The notes beneath the pieces are model-generated. The model did no database searches. It saw only the letters and a program-made list of their open reading frames with translations, and was not told where the DNA came from. Below, in pieces: positions 40,001 to 52,086 of a stretch of 64,000 nt of DNA; the first letter of the stretch is position 1; every line of letters begins with the position of its first letter. The position numbers and the translations under genes were made by a program. Origin of the DNA: Ichthyophthirius multifiliis (taxonomy: Eukaryota; Ciliophora; Oligohymenophorea; Hymenostomatida); the NCBI RefSeq assembly GCF_000220395.1, contig NW_004085988.1, positions 62,001-126,000 of the forward strand, in the 5' to 3' direction.

Positions 40001-40991
40001 TCTAGCTAAAATAAAAAACTTGAATTCTTTTTATCTACTTTATTAAATTTTATTTTCAAAAATAGTTTCCCAGCATAAATATTTAATACTTTTTATTCCT
40101 TCGTAAATATCTTTACTTAAAGATACTCTTTAATCTTATTAACATATCTATTTCTAATCATATATAAATACGATTTTCATAAAAATTTAATTTATAATTA
40201 TTATAATAATAATAAAGAGTATCAAATAAAATATAATAGAACCAACTTTATAATAAAGTAAGCCAATAATTAAACAAATGAAAATAAATTATTAAAATAA
40301 AGTTACAGTTCCCCAATATAACATTTAGGCTTATTTCATATCTACATTTAATAAGTTATTTATGTCAGGAATAACTTATTTATTATTTTCATTTTAAAAC
40401 TTTTAATAATCTTACAATAATGGCTTTATTCTTAAAGTTTTTTAAAAATAAATAAGTCATTGAACAATTATATTTAATCTACCATTATATATCATACCAT
40501 ATAAAATAGGCATTAAAAAAATTCGAACAAATACAAGCCGAAATTAAAATGAAAAAAAGAAATAATAATTTATAAAAACTTTTTTATTATGTATTAAGTG
40601 CATTTGCTATTTCATCTAATATATATATTTATAATATTTAGAATATCGCTTAAAGCAAATTTGTTAAAAATCCATATAAAAAATGTTGCCATGATATATG
40701 ATAAATAATTTTTAATAATCCAAAATTAGTTTTTTCTTTAAAGTATTAGTGATTATTCTTTAAATAATCTTCTAATTATATTAAATGATTTCTTAATTAA
40801 TTATTTTTTGACTAAAATTTTTATAAATTTATATTTTAAAGTTGATTAGTATTAGTGAATGATTTAATTTTAGATATTAATTTTGTATATTACGTTAAAA
40901 ATATATTATTTTCAACAAAATTATCATCATATTTAGGCAGTATCTCTTCTATGTCTAAATATTAAAATAGATTGTAATTACAGCTTTCCAT
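37022..40991 (-). CDS. ABC transporter, full-length ABCC (MRP/CFTR-type)
   Basis: This is a two-domain membrane exporter of about 1,320 residues that couples ATP hydrolysis to efflux, typically of conjugates and organic anions. It starts MESCNYNLFQYLDIEEILPK and has TMD1, then NBD1 with Walker A IGKIGSGKTAFLNSIL, signature INLSGGQRQRI and Walker B DIYLFDDI. TMD2 follows (VFVFLIMVNIVAIFFKCLFY; FFDNTAIGRIMTRVSDDI). NBD2 has Walker A GRTGSGKTSIFNLLF, the signature changed to NLSNGEKQ, Walker B DIICIDEAT and H-loop YISHR. NBD1 has Asp-Asp instead of Asp-Glu at the Walker B end, as is usual for the degenerate site of ABCC proteins. The stop is TGA at 37022-37024. No intron is needed, but one extra base in an A6 run (T6 at 40438-40443) shifts the frame between LYLFLK and TLRIKP; the total length is 3n+1, as expected for that. 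A broken second copy lies just upstream. Confidence 0.88.
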
Positions 40992-42018
40992 TTATTTTAA
41001 TTTTTAGAGACTTTGTTCGTAAATATTATAGAGTATTATATTTAAATTAATTATAAAAAAATTAAATTTTTAAAAATATTAAAAAAATATATTTAAATAT
41101 CAAAAATTACAAAAAACCGCATAACTTTTATTTTGTAAAATGTTATTAATAAGTAAAATTATAAAAATAATTATTCTATATGTTTTGAATAAAAGTAATA
41201 TTTAAAATATTTATATTTAATTAAATAAATAATAAAAATTTATGTTATTATTTATTTTCTAATTATAATAATAATTTAATATAATTTATATGTATTTTTA
41301 TTATTTAATTCATTTAGTATAAATATTTTTATTCTTAAATATTTTATTATTTAAAATTTTATTTTTTTAAAAATTTATATTTTTATTTTATTATTTGAAT
41401 ATTTATAAAGCGAATAATGTCATAATTTATATTAAAAATTAAATAGAAGATTATTTAATATGAATTTAAATTAATTAAAAATATTATTAAATAATTTTTA
41501 TTAAACTATTTAATTAATTTGAAAGATGTTTATTTTTGTATTTTGGTGATAATATATATTTATATTATATTGATTTTTATTTTTTAATAACTAATTTTAA
41601 AAAAAATATATAAAAAAAAACTATTATACTATTTTTTTTATAGTTAAAAAAATAAAAAATAAAAAAATTTAAAAAAAATATAATAAATTAATAAATATGT
41701 ATATAAAAATAAAAAAAGAAATATTGCATTTAAATAAGAATAATAATAATAATAATAAAAAAATTGTATAAAAATATAAAAATGAATATAAAAAATATAT
41801 ATATTACTTAAAAAAAAATAAATTTAATATAATGTAAAATATTTAATTTTTATAAAATATTAAATTAAATAAAAAAAAAAAATATAATATATATATATAA
41901 AAAATTATTAGAAAAAATAAATTATAAAATAAAAATAAAAAAATATAGTAAAAAATATATATTAAAAAATGAATTGATTATAAATAATAATAATATAAAT
42001 ATTTAAATAATAAAATAT

Positions 42019-42061
<43 letters not shown>

Positions 42062-42589
42062 TTAATATTTATAATAATATTTGTAATAATAATAATATAA
42101 TAAATTTATAATTAATATTAATTTTATACTATTTTTTTAAAAAATATAAATAAATAAATTTACCTTTATATATATTATAAATAATATATAAATTATTTTT
42201 ATATAAAAAATCTTTTTAATTATTTATTATATATAATATTTAAATTTAATATAATTATATTTAATTTTTTTTTTTTTATAAAATTATTTAATTATTTATT
42301 ATATTATATTTTTTTTTTATCTTTTGATTTAATATAATATTTTTTAATTTAATTTTTTTTTTTCTAATTTTTATATACTATAAAATAATATTTTTTTTTA
42401 TTTTTAATAATATTGAATATTTTTTATTTCTTGTTTTTTGAAATCATATTAAATAAACTTTTTTTTATCATTTTAGAAATTGTTTAATATTTAAAAATTA
42501 TATCAGATCAGATTTTTTTATAAAATTTAATCTTTATTTTTTATTTTAAATATTTTTTCAAACTTTAATTTGCATTTGAATATTATTAA
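40992..42589. other. AT-rich intergenic region between ABC gene and its relic
   Basis: Nearly pure A/T with AAT microsatellites at about 41740-41760 and 42020-42060. No frame is seen. Confidence 0.5.
42020..42060. repeat. (AAT)n microsatellite
   Basis: About 13 perfect AAT units in non-coding DNA. Confidence 0.85.
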
Positions 42590-43810
42590 TTTTATTATAT
42601 TATATAATCATATTATTTTTAATATTTTCAATCTAAATTATCTTTATAAATTAAGTTTTTACTTATTTCTTTTATCTTAATTTTTTAAGATATAAAGATA
42701 TTTTACTTTTATAATCAACATATAAAACATTTTTTTAATTATGATACTATCTCAATATAATATTATATATCAATTTTTTTTTTCTTTACAATAAATTCTA
42801 TTCTTTCTTTAAATAAGTATTACTTTTATTAATTTATAATTTCAAGTATTGTTATTATTTTATAAATCTTTATATTTAGTCATAGCAGAAATTTTTTGCT
42901 TTATTATTATCGTATTTTTTTTTTTTTTAATAGATATAATATTTTTAATAAGATTAAATCTAAAATATTATTAATTTATAAAATAAGTAAGATGAAAGAA
43001 ATGAATAAGTAAGATTGAGTGTAATATTTGCATATTCGAAATCAATATTATTAAATAGTATAAATTATCAACCAGGAAAAATACTTATAGAAATGAATTA
43101 AAAGATAAAATATTTTTAAAAATATCCATACATTTGTTTCATGTAAATTAGCTTATAAATAATTAAAAGTATTTTATAGTTAAATATAATTATTTAGAAT
43201 ACTTTGTTCCTTATTTAAATGTTCATTTTGTTAATAGTCTTCTAATTACTTCATTTATAATAGTTATTAATACTGATTTATTTGAAAAATTAAATATTTA
43301 TATTACTAGTTATCCTAAAGAACATTAATAATAGAAATATTACTTACAACTAAGACATAATTAATATAAATGAAATTTTATTTTAAGGATAAAATATTCC
43401 TAAACCAACTAAATTAACCTATTATTAAAATAAAAATACTTAATATCTCAATTAATTTAATGAATAATAATAATTAGTTTACATTTATTTATATAAATAT
43501 ATAATATATATTTAATATATATTCTAAGTTAAAGAAGCATTAATTAAAATATAAAAAATATTATATTTATATTAAAAAATTTATTTGTTCTTTAATAAGT
43601 TAATTTATTATTTAATCAATTATAAATATTTATACCAAATTAATAAATGCTAAATGCTTTTAATAAATTTGATAAAAACTTAGATAAAATTATTTCCATG
43701 ATAAAGGATGATAAATCATTTTTTAATAATCCAAATTTAGTTTTATTATTAAAGTATTAATAATTATTCTTTAAATAATTTTCAATTAATATTAATATAA
43801 TTACATTTAT
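42590..43810 (-). pseudogene. rearranged relic of a second ABCC transporter
   Basis: Blocks here are diverged copies of the intact transporter next door. About 42610-42770 resembles 37450-37590 (NBD2 between Walker A and signature). About 42945-43070 resembles 37840-37970 (end of TMD2). About 43220-43420 resembles 38130-38330 (TMD2 helices). About 43650-43800 resembles 40670-40800 (near the N-terminus). Shared words include ATAATCCAAA, TTAGTTTT and CATTTATAATAGTTAT. The segment homologous to NBD1 and TMD1 is missing, so an internal deletion joins TMD2 to the N-terminal region. No continuous frame survives. It is an old tandem duplicate of the gene at 37022-40991, in the same orientation. Confidence 0.7.
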
Positions 43811-44995
43811 TATTTAATTTTGGTATTACAAATATTTTTACACTTCCCCTGTAATTAAGAAAAAAAAAAACAAATGCAAAATAATTCTTTTTATATCTTA
43901 ATTAAAATAAAATAAATATTTTATTTATTTTCAAATAAAATTAAAAAAAAATTACGGAAAGATAAAAATATTAATTAACAGAGAGTAGTTAATAACAAAT
44001 AAATATTCTTATATTTTTTATTTTAATATATATTACCAATTTTAATATCTAAAAATATAATTATAATAAATATATGAACAATAATATAAATATTAATGTT
44101 TTTGTAAAGCCCTTTCTATTTTAATTTCTGTAAACAGCAAATTTCATATTCATGTAATTTAATTAATTTTTAAATATTTTATTATCACAATCATAATTAT
44201 TTCATATGTTTTTCTTACATATAGAAATAAAAATATCTTTAATTTAAAAATATTATTTATTAAAATATTCTTTTTAATATATTAACTTCACTTAACATAT
44301 ATTTAAATTTCTTTACTATTAAATTATTATTAATTATAATTGTTTTTTTATAAAAAAATGGATTTTTAAATTTAAATTAATTATAACTACTTAAAATAAT
44401 ATGTCATTAAATATATTCTATTTTTATATTATATATATAAAAAAAAAATATTTGCTTGTTACTTAGCATTAAATAAATAAATAGCAATCAAATTATTTAA
44501 CATCATAATAAAAACGAATAAAATGTATATTATAAAGTATAAAATTTTATGTTTGAAATTTTTTTATTTATTTTATATAAATAAAAATCAAATTATTTTA
44601 ATTATTATGTTTTTTGTTTTTTACTAATATAAAATTTCAATTTTTTATTTGTGTTGTATTATTTTACTTATATACTATATATAATACAAGATTCTTTTAA
44701 AATCTTTTATTAATAAAGCTAGGTAATTAAATAAAAAATTTAATTTAATAAAATTAATATAAAATAATATTCGAAATATACTAAAAAAATTAATTAAAAT
44801 TTATATGTGTGTATTTATTTAAAAAAATAAATATACTTATATTTATTAAGAATTTTTAAATAACAATTAATTATATTAAAATATCAAATATTAAAATATA
44901 TATAATAATAATAGTATAATCATTATATTAATATTATATATTCTCTTTATTTTATAAGTATTTTATTATCTATATTTTATTTTTTTATTTTCTTT
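43811..44995. other. AT-rich intergenic region
   Basis: No protein-like frame or RNA gene found. Some further degraded transporter sequence could be hidden here, but I could not align it by eye. Confidence 0.4.
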
Positions 44996-45301
44996 TCATT
45001 CCTAATTAGTTTAATTAATTAATTATTATAATATTTTATTGTATTTCTACATTTTTATTATTAATTCATCTTTCTCATAAGGAATTTTATTTAATTCAGC
45101 AATATATAAATAATTTTGAAGCTTTTATAATTTTTAAATTAATTTATTAAATTTTATAGTTTATTTAGATTAGTTTTGAAATTGACATAGTTAAGTAGAT
45201 TTATTCTTCTTAATTTATTTTTTAGATTTTTATTTCTTTACCATAATCTTTTTAAGAATATATTGTCTCTCATTAATTTTATTTCTAATCATATCTTTCA
45301 T
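44996..45301 (-). CDS. small Lys/Gln-rich protein
   Basis: A 101-residue frame without introns, from MKDMIRNKINERQYILKKIM to LINQTNQE then TGA at 44996-44998. It is strongly basic and helical, with no Cys pattern or membrane segment; a segment YIAELNKIPYEKDELIIKMQ looks amphipathic. Standing alone in about 3 kb of empty sequence with clear codon-like composition, it is probably a real small gene or the last exon of a lost one. No family recognised. Confidence 0.5.
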
Positions 45302-46882
45302 TTATATTAAAAAGTATATATTTTATTTATATTTTTTTATAAAATAAATTATTATAATAATTTTTGTTAAATTTTTTATATATAACTCATTAATTATATA
45401 TTATTTATTTAATGACAAAAAATTTTAAATTAATGGTTTTATAAATAATAAATTTATTTTATATATGTATTTTTAATTAGCAAAAAGTATAAATTAATAA
45501 TAAATAGTAAATAGTAAATGCATTTTAACTGGAATTTTTTTATTTTTTTTTATATTTATTTTAGATACTTCTATTATAAAAATATGTTCATTATTAAAAT
45601 TATATATATAAGTATTTTATTAAAAGCTATATATAAATATTTTTTTTGAAATTTATAATTTTAACTTTAGTATAATTTTTTTAGTATTTATAAAATTTTG
45701 ATTACGACACTAATGATTTATTTATTTTTGTTACGAATTGCATTTTGTTAATATGTTTGATTTTAAAATTTTGATTGAAGACAATATGATTTCTATATTT
45801 TAAATCTTTTTTAATTTTAATTATAATACATATTATTTTTTTATAATTAACTAAAGAAAGTAAATCAATTAAAAAAGCATTTACGTATTATTTTATTATA
45901 AATAAAAAATTATTACTTTGATTTTTAATAAAAATAGCCTTTAATTTTATACTTGCTATATATTTATTATAATTATATTTTTTGATATTATAATATTTAT
46001 AATTTTTTTTTATTTCTATTTTCTAAATTTTTCTACTTTATGTGCCGTTTTCTATAAAAAGTACATTCTTTTTTGTTATTAAATAACAAAATATTAATTT
46101 ATAGTTTTTTATTTGTTTTTAAAATAAGATATTACATATTTTTATAATATACATTAATTAATAATTTTTATTGAAAAAGCTATTTTTATATTTTGTTGAA
46201 TTTTTATTTTGTTTTATATTTTGTTGAGTTTTTATTTTATTTTTAATATTATCTTTATTTTATTTAATTTTTTCAAGAAAAAAAAATATCAAATTATTTT
46301 ATATTAAAATATAATTATATTTCTTATTTAAAAAGCTTATTCATATATAATATATATAAATAATTATATTATAAATTTGAAAAAGAAAACATTTAACCAC
46401 AAAAAAGATTCCATATAGCTTTGTAAGCTATAAATTTTATTTACTTATGATATGAAATTATTATTTTAGTTTATTTAGCCAAGGAGATTATAATACTTAA
46501 ATATACAACCTATTGATTTTGAACCGATAATTTATTCAAAAATATTATTTAAGTAAATGTGTTTATAAATTTATTTCTAAAAATATTTTTCTTTTGTTGG
46601 AATAAAATGTATATTAAATAATTTAATATAAGTTTTTAATATTATATTATTCTATTAAAAGTAATATTATTTTATTTTCTTAATTTTATTTGATATTTTT
46701 AATTAAAATAAAAAAAATAATGATAAACATCTTTAAATATAAAAAACTTTTTTCAAATAAATTTCACAATAAAATTATATTAAATTTTACCAATAAAACC
46801 TAAAAATCATTAATAACTGATGGTACATAATTTATTTATATAAAAAAATAAACAAAGAAAATAAATAATATAAAAAGAATAA
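45302..46882. other. AT-rich intergenic region
   Basis: Mostly A/T tracts. A slightly GC-richer island at about 46395-46540 has a small hairpin (TAGCTT-TG-TAAGCTA, near 46416) but does not fold as a tRNA by eye. Nothing else is supported. Confidence 0.4.
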
Positions 46883-48236
46883 ATGTAAATACTTTCCTAA
46901 ATATCATAATATAATTAAGGAGTTAAACTATGCTCAACAAACAATTTCGAACAGGCAGAATTTTCATTTACAAACGTATTAAATTAATTAAATGAATCTG
47001 AAAGAATTGATTTGTAATTAATTGTTTTAAAAAAACTTTCTCTTGTATATAAAATATAAAATAAAAACGAATAACTAACAAATATTCTTGAAGATATTTA
47101 TTTCAAACATTTTGCTTTATATTCATTTAAAAATTCAGAATATATAACTATATTAAGCAATTTATTAACACATTATTGTCTTTTTGATTTACAAAGAGTT
47201 TTTTTATTAACTTTACAATTAAAATTTATTTATTTTAAAAGGGTTCTATTTTTTTAGATTCATAATTACAAGAATTACAAAAAGAAGAAATACCTAAAGC
47301 AATTTTAAGAATTTTATATTTTTATTCCGGAACAATGCATTCATTATTAGCCGAAGATTTCGAATAATCCGAAAAATTTTTTTCGGAAGCCATTTAAATT
47401 GGTCTACCTCCTATTTTAAAAGGAATGGCTTATAATAATTTAGGATGTGTTATTTTTTGGAATAATTTAAAATAATTTTAATCAAATAAATAATTTTGTT
47501 AAGAAAAAGTAAAATAATCTATTTTAAACTTAAAAAGAGCAATAAACTCTTTCGAATGTATTTTTTTTTTTTTAAATATAAAAATTTATTTAATATATAG
47601 TTGAAGATTAAAATAGATAAACTGATTAAATAAATGAAAACTAATTTATTATATTAAAAAAAATTTTAAATGAATAATATTCTTAATATAGTACTTTAGT
47701 AATCAATAAATAAAAAATATTTCAATAAGCTAAAAAAAAATTAAAAAAAGAACCCTAAAGACACATTATTTAAATCTTAATTTAGTTTAGTTTCTGCAAT
47801 GAATATAGGCGAATATCTTTATTATATAAACGATATTAATGTAAAAAAAATTAAAAACAAAATTTTTTTTTAAGTATTCATTTATTTAAAGAACTCGTAA
47901 TTCTGGTTATTTGCTACTTAGCATAATTCAATAAAAAATGAAGGATTAAGTAGAGTTTTGAGATCTGTTGTATTCACTTCTTTAATAAGTAAAAAACTTA
48001 AAAACATAGATTTTAGTGAATCTTAGTTAATTGATTGTTTAGAGTATTCTAATAATTTTAATACTTATAACAAAGTTTTTGCTTTAGAAACTTACTCCTA
48101 ATTACTTAAAGAATAAGGAAGGAATTATGAATCTGATGATTATATAAAATAAGCTGAGCTATTAAGAAATGATTTAACTTATTGGGACGAAAGGAAAGAA
48201 AATATACTTATTCCGGATTATAATTTTAAATTTTGA
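46883..48236 (+). CDS. TPR-like helical protein
   Basis: It starts MQILSQISQYNQGVKLCSTN and ends KENILIPDYNFKF then TGA. Exons run 46883-47197, 47242-47557, 47601-47840 and 47875-48236, with introns of 34-44 bp. Helix pairs with TPR spacing are visible, for example NNFEQAEFSFTNVLNQLNES, then DFEQSEKFFSEAIQIGLPP followed by ILKGMAYNNLGCVIFWNN, and ALETYSQLLKEQGRNYESDD. About 400 residues. The pattern A-N-L-G with a preceding short acidic helix fits TPR scaffolds, but no named ortholog is recognised. Two frame breaks fall in A-runs: one around 47732-47749 (A9 and A7) and one at the A6 run 47933-47938. The third intron (34 bp) is unusually short. Confidence 0.7.
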
Positions 48237-48435
48237 ATATTGTTAATACATAAAAAAATTATTTAAATAAAAATATATATATATAATGTTTTTTTTTAAT
48301 TAATAATTTAAAATAAAAAAAAATAATAAAATTTTATTTTTATTTTTTATAATATTAAATAAAATTAAATAAATAAATTTAATTAAAATATAATATAAAA
48401 TAAACGCAATAAAAATTATACAAAAAATAAAAAAA

Positions 48436-49556
48436 ATGCTTGATCCTTACAACTACCCATCTCTAAATAGAAAAGACTGCATGTATTTATAAACAATAAG
48501 TACGTATTTATTTATAATTCCAAATTAAAAAAATAAAATAAACTCAAATATATAAATTAAAAAAAAAAAAGAACCTAATCCAGAATATTCAACCAAATTA
48601 AATCCCGAAAACACAACCAGAGATAATAATTTAAATACCTAAGATATAAAAGGTGCCTAATCAAAATATAAAATATTAGATTTGAATAAACCCAACCATT
48701 AATTCGACATAACAGACATAAAATGTTCCTAATCAAAAAAATTAATTCAATTCAAACCTGAGTTTAATAAATAGAGCTTTGTATTATACAAAGAAGACAT
48801 TAAAGGTACATCTCCGAACATAAATAAATTTTATACAAAAAGATAACCATAAAATCCATTAATGCCAGTATATAATTTATAATCATATTCGCCTATAACT
48901 GTTGAAGTTCCTAAATTTATAAGAGATTCATTATATATAGATGTACATATATAATTATATTTTATTTTATTTTTTAATAAAAAATACATAAAAAGGATAT
49001 AGATGGTACAAGAAAAAAAAAAAATCATTTAAAAGCTTTTGATGTAAAATTACCATAAATTATAGGAGCATAACCAAAAAAAATATTTATACCTAAAGAT
49101 AACAGAAGTTCTTTAAATGTCCAAGATATAAATTAAAATCAACAAAAAACTATATTTAAATCTTAAAGGCATATAGATCCTCTTTAGCCTATTTATTTAT
49201 GGAAAATTGATCGAGATTAAAAACCAGAAGATTACGGTCAAATAGAAAGAAATTAATCAAAAAAATTACATTAATAAATATAAAGATCATACGATCCTAA
49301 TACATCTTAAGATATTTTAGGCGCAAAGGCATCTTCTTTATTTAAAACTATACCCAAAAATAATAATTATGCATACTCTAATGCTGATATAGAAGGATCT
49401 GCAACTAATACAAAATAAAATGGAATCAAAACATAAAGAAATATTAATCCACTAGATCCAAAATATTAATTTTTAGGAAGAACAGAATGCAATAATGTAT
49501 TTGGAGGATATTAGAATAATTTGCAAAAAACGTAATTAATTTAAATGTTTATATGA
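48436..49556 (+). CDS. protein with repeated D-I-x-G-A/S motifs
   Basis: Three exons (48436-48499, 48572-48942, 48996-49556) give 331 residues from MLDPYNYPSLNRKDCMYLQT to QKTQLIQMFI then TGA. A motif recurs about every 35-40 residues: DIKGAQSK, DIKCSQSK, DIKGTSPN, DIDGTRKK, IIGAQPKK, QIERNQSK, DILGAKAS, DIEGSATN. Each is followed by a basic stretch. A second motif, P-L-x-P-x-Y, recurs as PLMPVYNL, PLQPIYLW and PLDPKYQF. The protein is rich in Pro, Lys and Asn, with no membrane segment. Regular short extended motifs of this kind are seen in protist cytoskeletal or microtubule-associated proteins, so an axonemal role is a fair guess and no more. The frame is clean with no break. Confidence 0.8.
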
Positions 49557-50597
49557 TATAAAAATAAAATATAATTATATAATAATATATAAATATATAA
49601 ACATATATATATATAAATAATAAATATATAAATATTTATTTTAATTTTTTTTTATAATTTTATTATATTTATTTATTTATAAATTTCAAATATAATTTAA
49701 AGATTTGATGAATAGAAAACTAGATAATAATGATTTATAATTATAATATTTATTTACAAATTTATTATTTTAATTGTATTTAAAATCAAGTATTAAAAAT
49801 ATTTTAATTATTTAAAACCCCATTTTAATTATTTATATGCATTAAACCTTAAAATTTTTTATCTTTTAAATTTTCAAATTTTCAAATTTCTCTATATTAC
49901 AAAACAAGACATAATATATTCAAACTATTTAAGTTATTCTCTAAACCTTTTTATTTACTTTTAATTTTTTAAATTTAATTTTATCTTTTTTTTGAATATT
50001 ATTTTATAAAATTATCTTTTCTAAAAAATTTAGAATTTTTTTTTTGATTACTTTTTCTACATATATGTTTTCATTTATATTATTTTTTAATAAATATCCA
50101 ATATATAAATATTCCTAAATTAAATAAGTTTACTTTGATAAATATTTATATAATAAACCTCCCTTTTTGTAAAAAAAGGCATTTAATATATAAATTATTT
50201 AATTGAAATCAAACAAAATATATATTTTCTTCATCATGAATAAAAAAAATATATATAAACCAAATATTTAAAAATATAATAAAAGTTATTCTTATAATCC
50301 TTTTTTTAATATTATTTTAAATCAGTCTTTAAAATATTTTTTTTTTATGGAATTTTTGGAAAAATGATTTCATTATTATTTTTGAAATTTATTAAAAAAA
50401 GAACATAAATTATATTTTTATTTATTTAATTATTTTATTTTTATTTTTTTAAATTATTAATAGAAAAATTATTATTTAATAAAATGGATATTATTTTAAG
50501 AAATAAAATTTAATAGAAAAATATGCGATATATATAAATATTAAAAAGATAATAATAATAAAAAAAATATTAATTATAGAAAAAATTATAGTTATAT

Positions 50598-50637
<40 letters not shown>

Positions 50638-50685
50638 TATTAAATTATTAAATTATAAATAAGATATTTTATACTTATTCAATAA
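49557..50685. other. intergenic, includes (AT)n
   Basis: About 1.1 kb of A/T-rich DNA with an (AT)n run at 50594-50637 just upstream of the CDC50 gene. No gene is seen. Confidence 0.5.
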
Positions 50686-51633
50686 ATGATCCAAAATATA
50701 AATTGCAAATTTTTAAAGATTTTTTTTTATAAAAAATGGCATCCTAATCCTTAATTTAAGCATTTATTATTCTAATTTTTTTTTATCGGATTATCATTTA
50801 TAATATTTGGAATATATTTAAATTAAATAAACTCTTAAATAAAAGAATATACTTTATAAAACTATGACCAAAACACTAATTGTGACAAAATTTTAAAAAA
50901 ATGTTAAATAAGGATTAAATTAAATTAAAAATTCAACTAACCAGTATACATATTTTATGAAATATCAAACTTTTCTCAATAAAATAGGGTATTTATGAAA
51001 TCTAGGTCAGATTTATAATTATAAGGAGAATATGTATCTGACTCTAAATTAAGGAAGTAATGCTCTCCAGCAATAACAAATAAAGATTTAGGCAAAACAG
51101 AATAATATTTTTTTGAAGGTTAGAATTTAAATTAGGAGGATATTGCATATCCTTGTGGACTTATTGCGAAATATTTTTTCAATGATAACTATTAAATTTA
51201 CGATTTATAAAATAAAAATAAGTAAATATCAATTTAAAAAACTGATATTGTATGGCCATCTGATTTAGAACATAAATATAAAATTAATAAAAAAGAACTT
51301 GATAAATATTGGTATGACACTTTGGATGAAAATTTTATTGAATGGATGAAGCCATCTAGTTTTTCTTCATTTAGAAAAATTTGGGGAAAAATTAATTAAG
51401 ATTTAAATTAAGGAGAATATGATATTTTAATTGATGACTTTTGGAACACATAATTTTTTAAAGGACATAAAAGTCTTCTTTTGAGTACAAAAGACATTTT
51501 TGGAGGAAAAAATATTTTTTTATAATATGCTTTTATAGTTGTTGGTTTTATATAAATATTGTTAAGTTTAGTACTTTTTGTTAAAATTATGAGAACTGAT
51601 AAAAATTTTATTTAAATTAGTGGTGATAAATGA
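50686..51633 (+). CDS. CDC50/LEM3 family flippase subunit (TMEM30-like)
   Basis: A single exon encodes 315 residues. Short cytosolic N-terminus with KKWHPNPQFKH, TM1 (LLFQFFFIGLSFIIFGIYL), a long exoplasmic loop, then TM2 (YAFIVVGFIQILLSLVLFV) and a short tail. The loop carries family hallmarks: PVYIFYEISNFSQQNRVFMK, SRSDLQLQGEYV, a Cys in RKQCSPA, YPCGLIAKYFFND, IVWPSDLEHKY and EWMKPSSFSSFRKIWGKI. CDC50 proteins pair with P4-ATPases so that the flippase leaves the ER and can flip aminophospholipids. Family length is usually 320-400 residues, so this is near normal. No frame break and no intron. TGA is at 51631-51633. Confidence 0.92.
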
Positions 51634-52086
51634 TTTTTTTTTTTTTCTTCTTTAATCTATACATATAATTTGAATAGATTAAAATATTTTGTTAAATAGT
51701 TTTATTCCTTTATAATATTATTATTCCTTTTATTTAATAATATTTTATAATTTTATTTAATAAAAAGTAAAATTATTAAAAAATTAATATAAAACTTATA
51801 TTATATTTACATTTCATAAAAGCAGTATGAAATTTTTCTAAAAAAAATAATAATTAAATATAAATGAATTATTGAATATAATAATTAAATAATGTTATGA
51901 TATATTCATATATATATTTATATGTATATATATATATTTTATTTTATTTAATTTAGACATTAAAATATTTACTATTTTCTTATCAAAATAAAAAATAAAA
52001 AAACTATATAAAAAAAATATTATAAATAATTAATATTTTTATAAAAAAAATATTATTTAAAAAAAGAGAGAAAAAAAATAAAAAAA
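51634..52086. other. convergent intergenic region
   Basis: About 450 bp between two convergent genes with (TA)n at about 51906-51938. No structured terminator is visible. Confidence 0.4.

Noticed and set aside
46395-46545. Possible tRNA in a slightly GC-richer island (TAGCC-like and GAACC-like words, small hairpin)
   Set aside because: No consistent acceptor stem, anticodon arm and T-arm order could be drawn on either strand.
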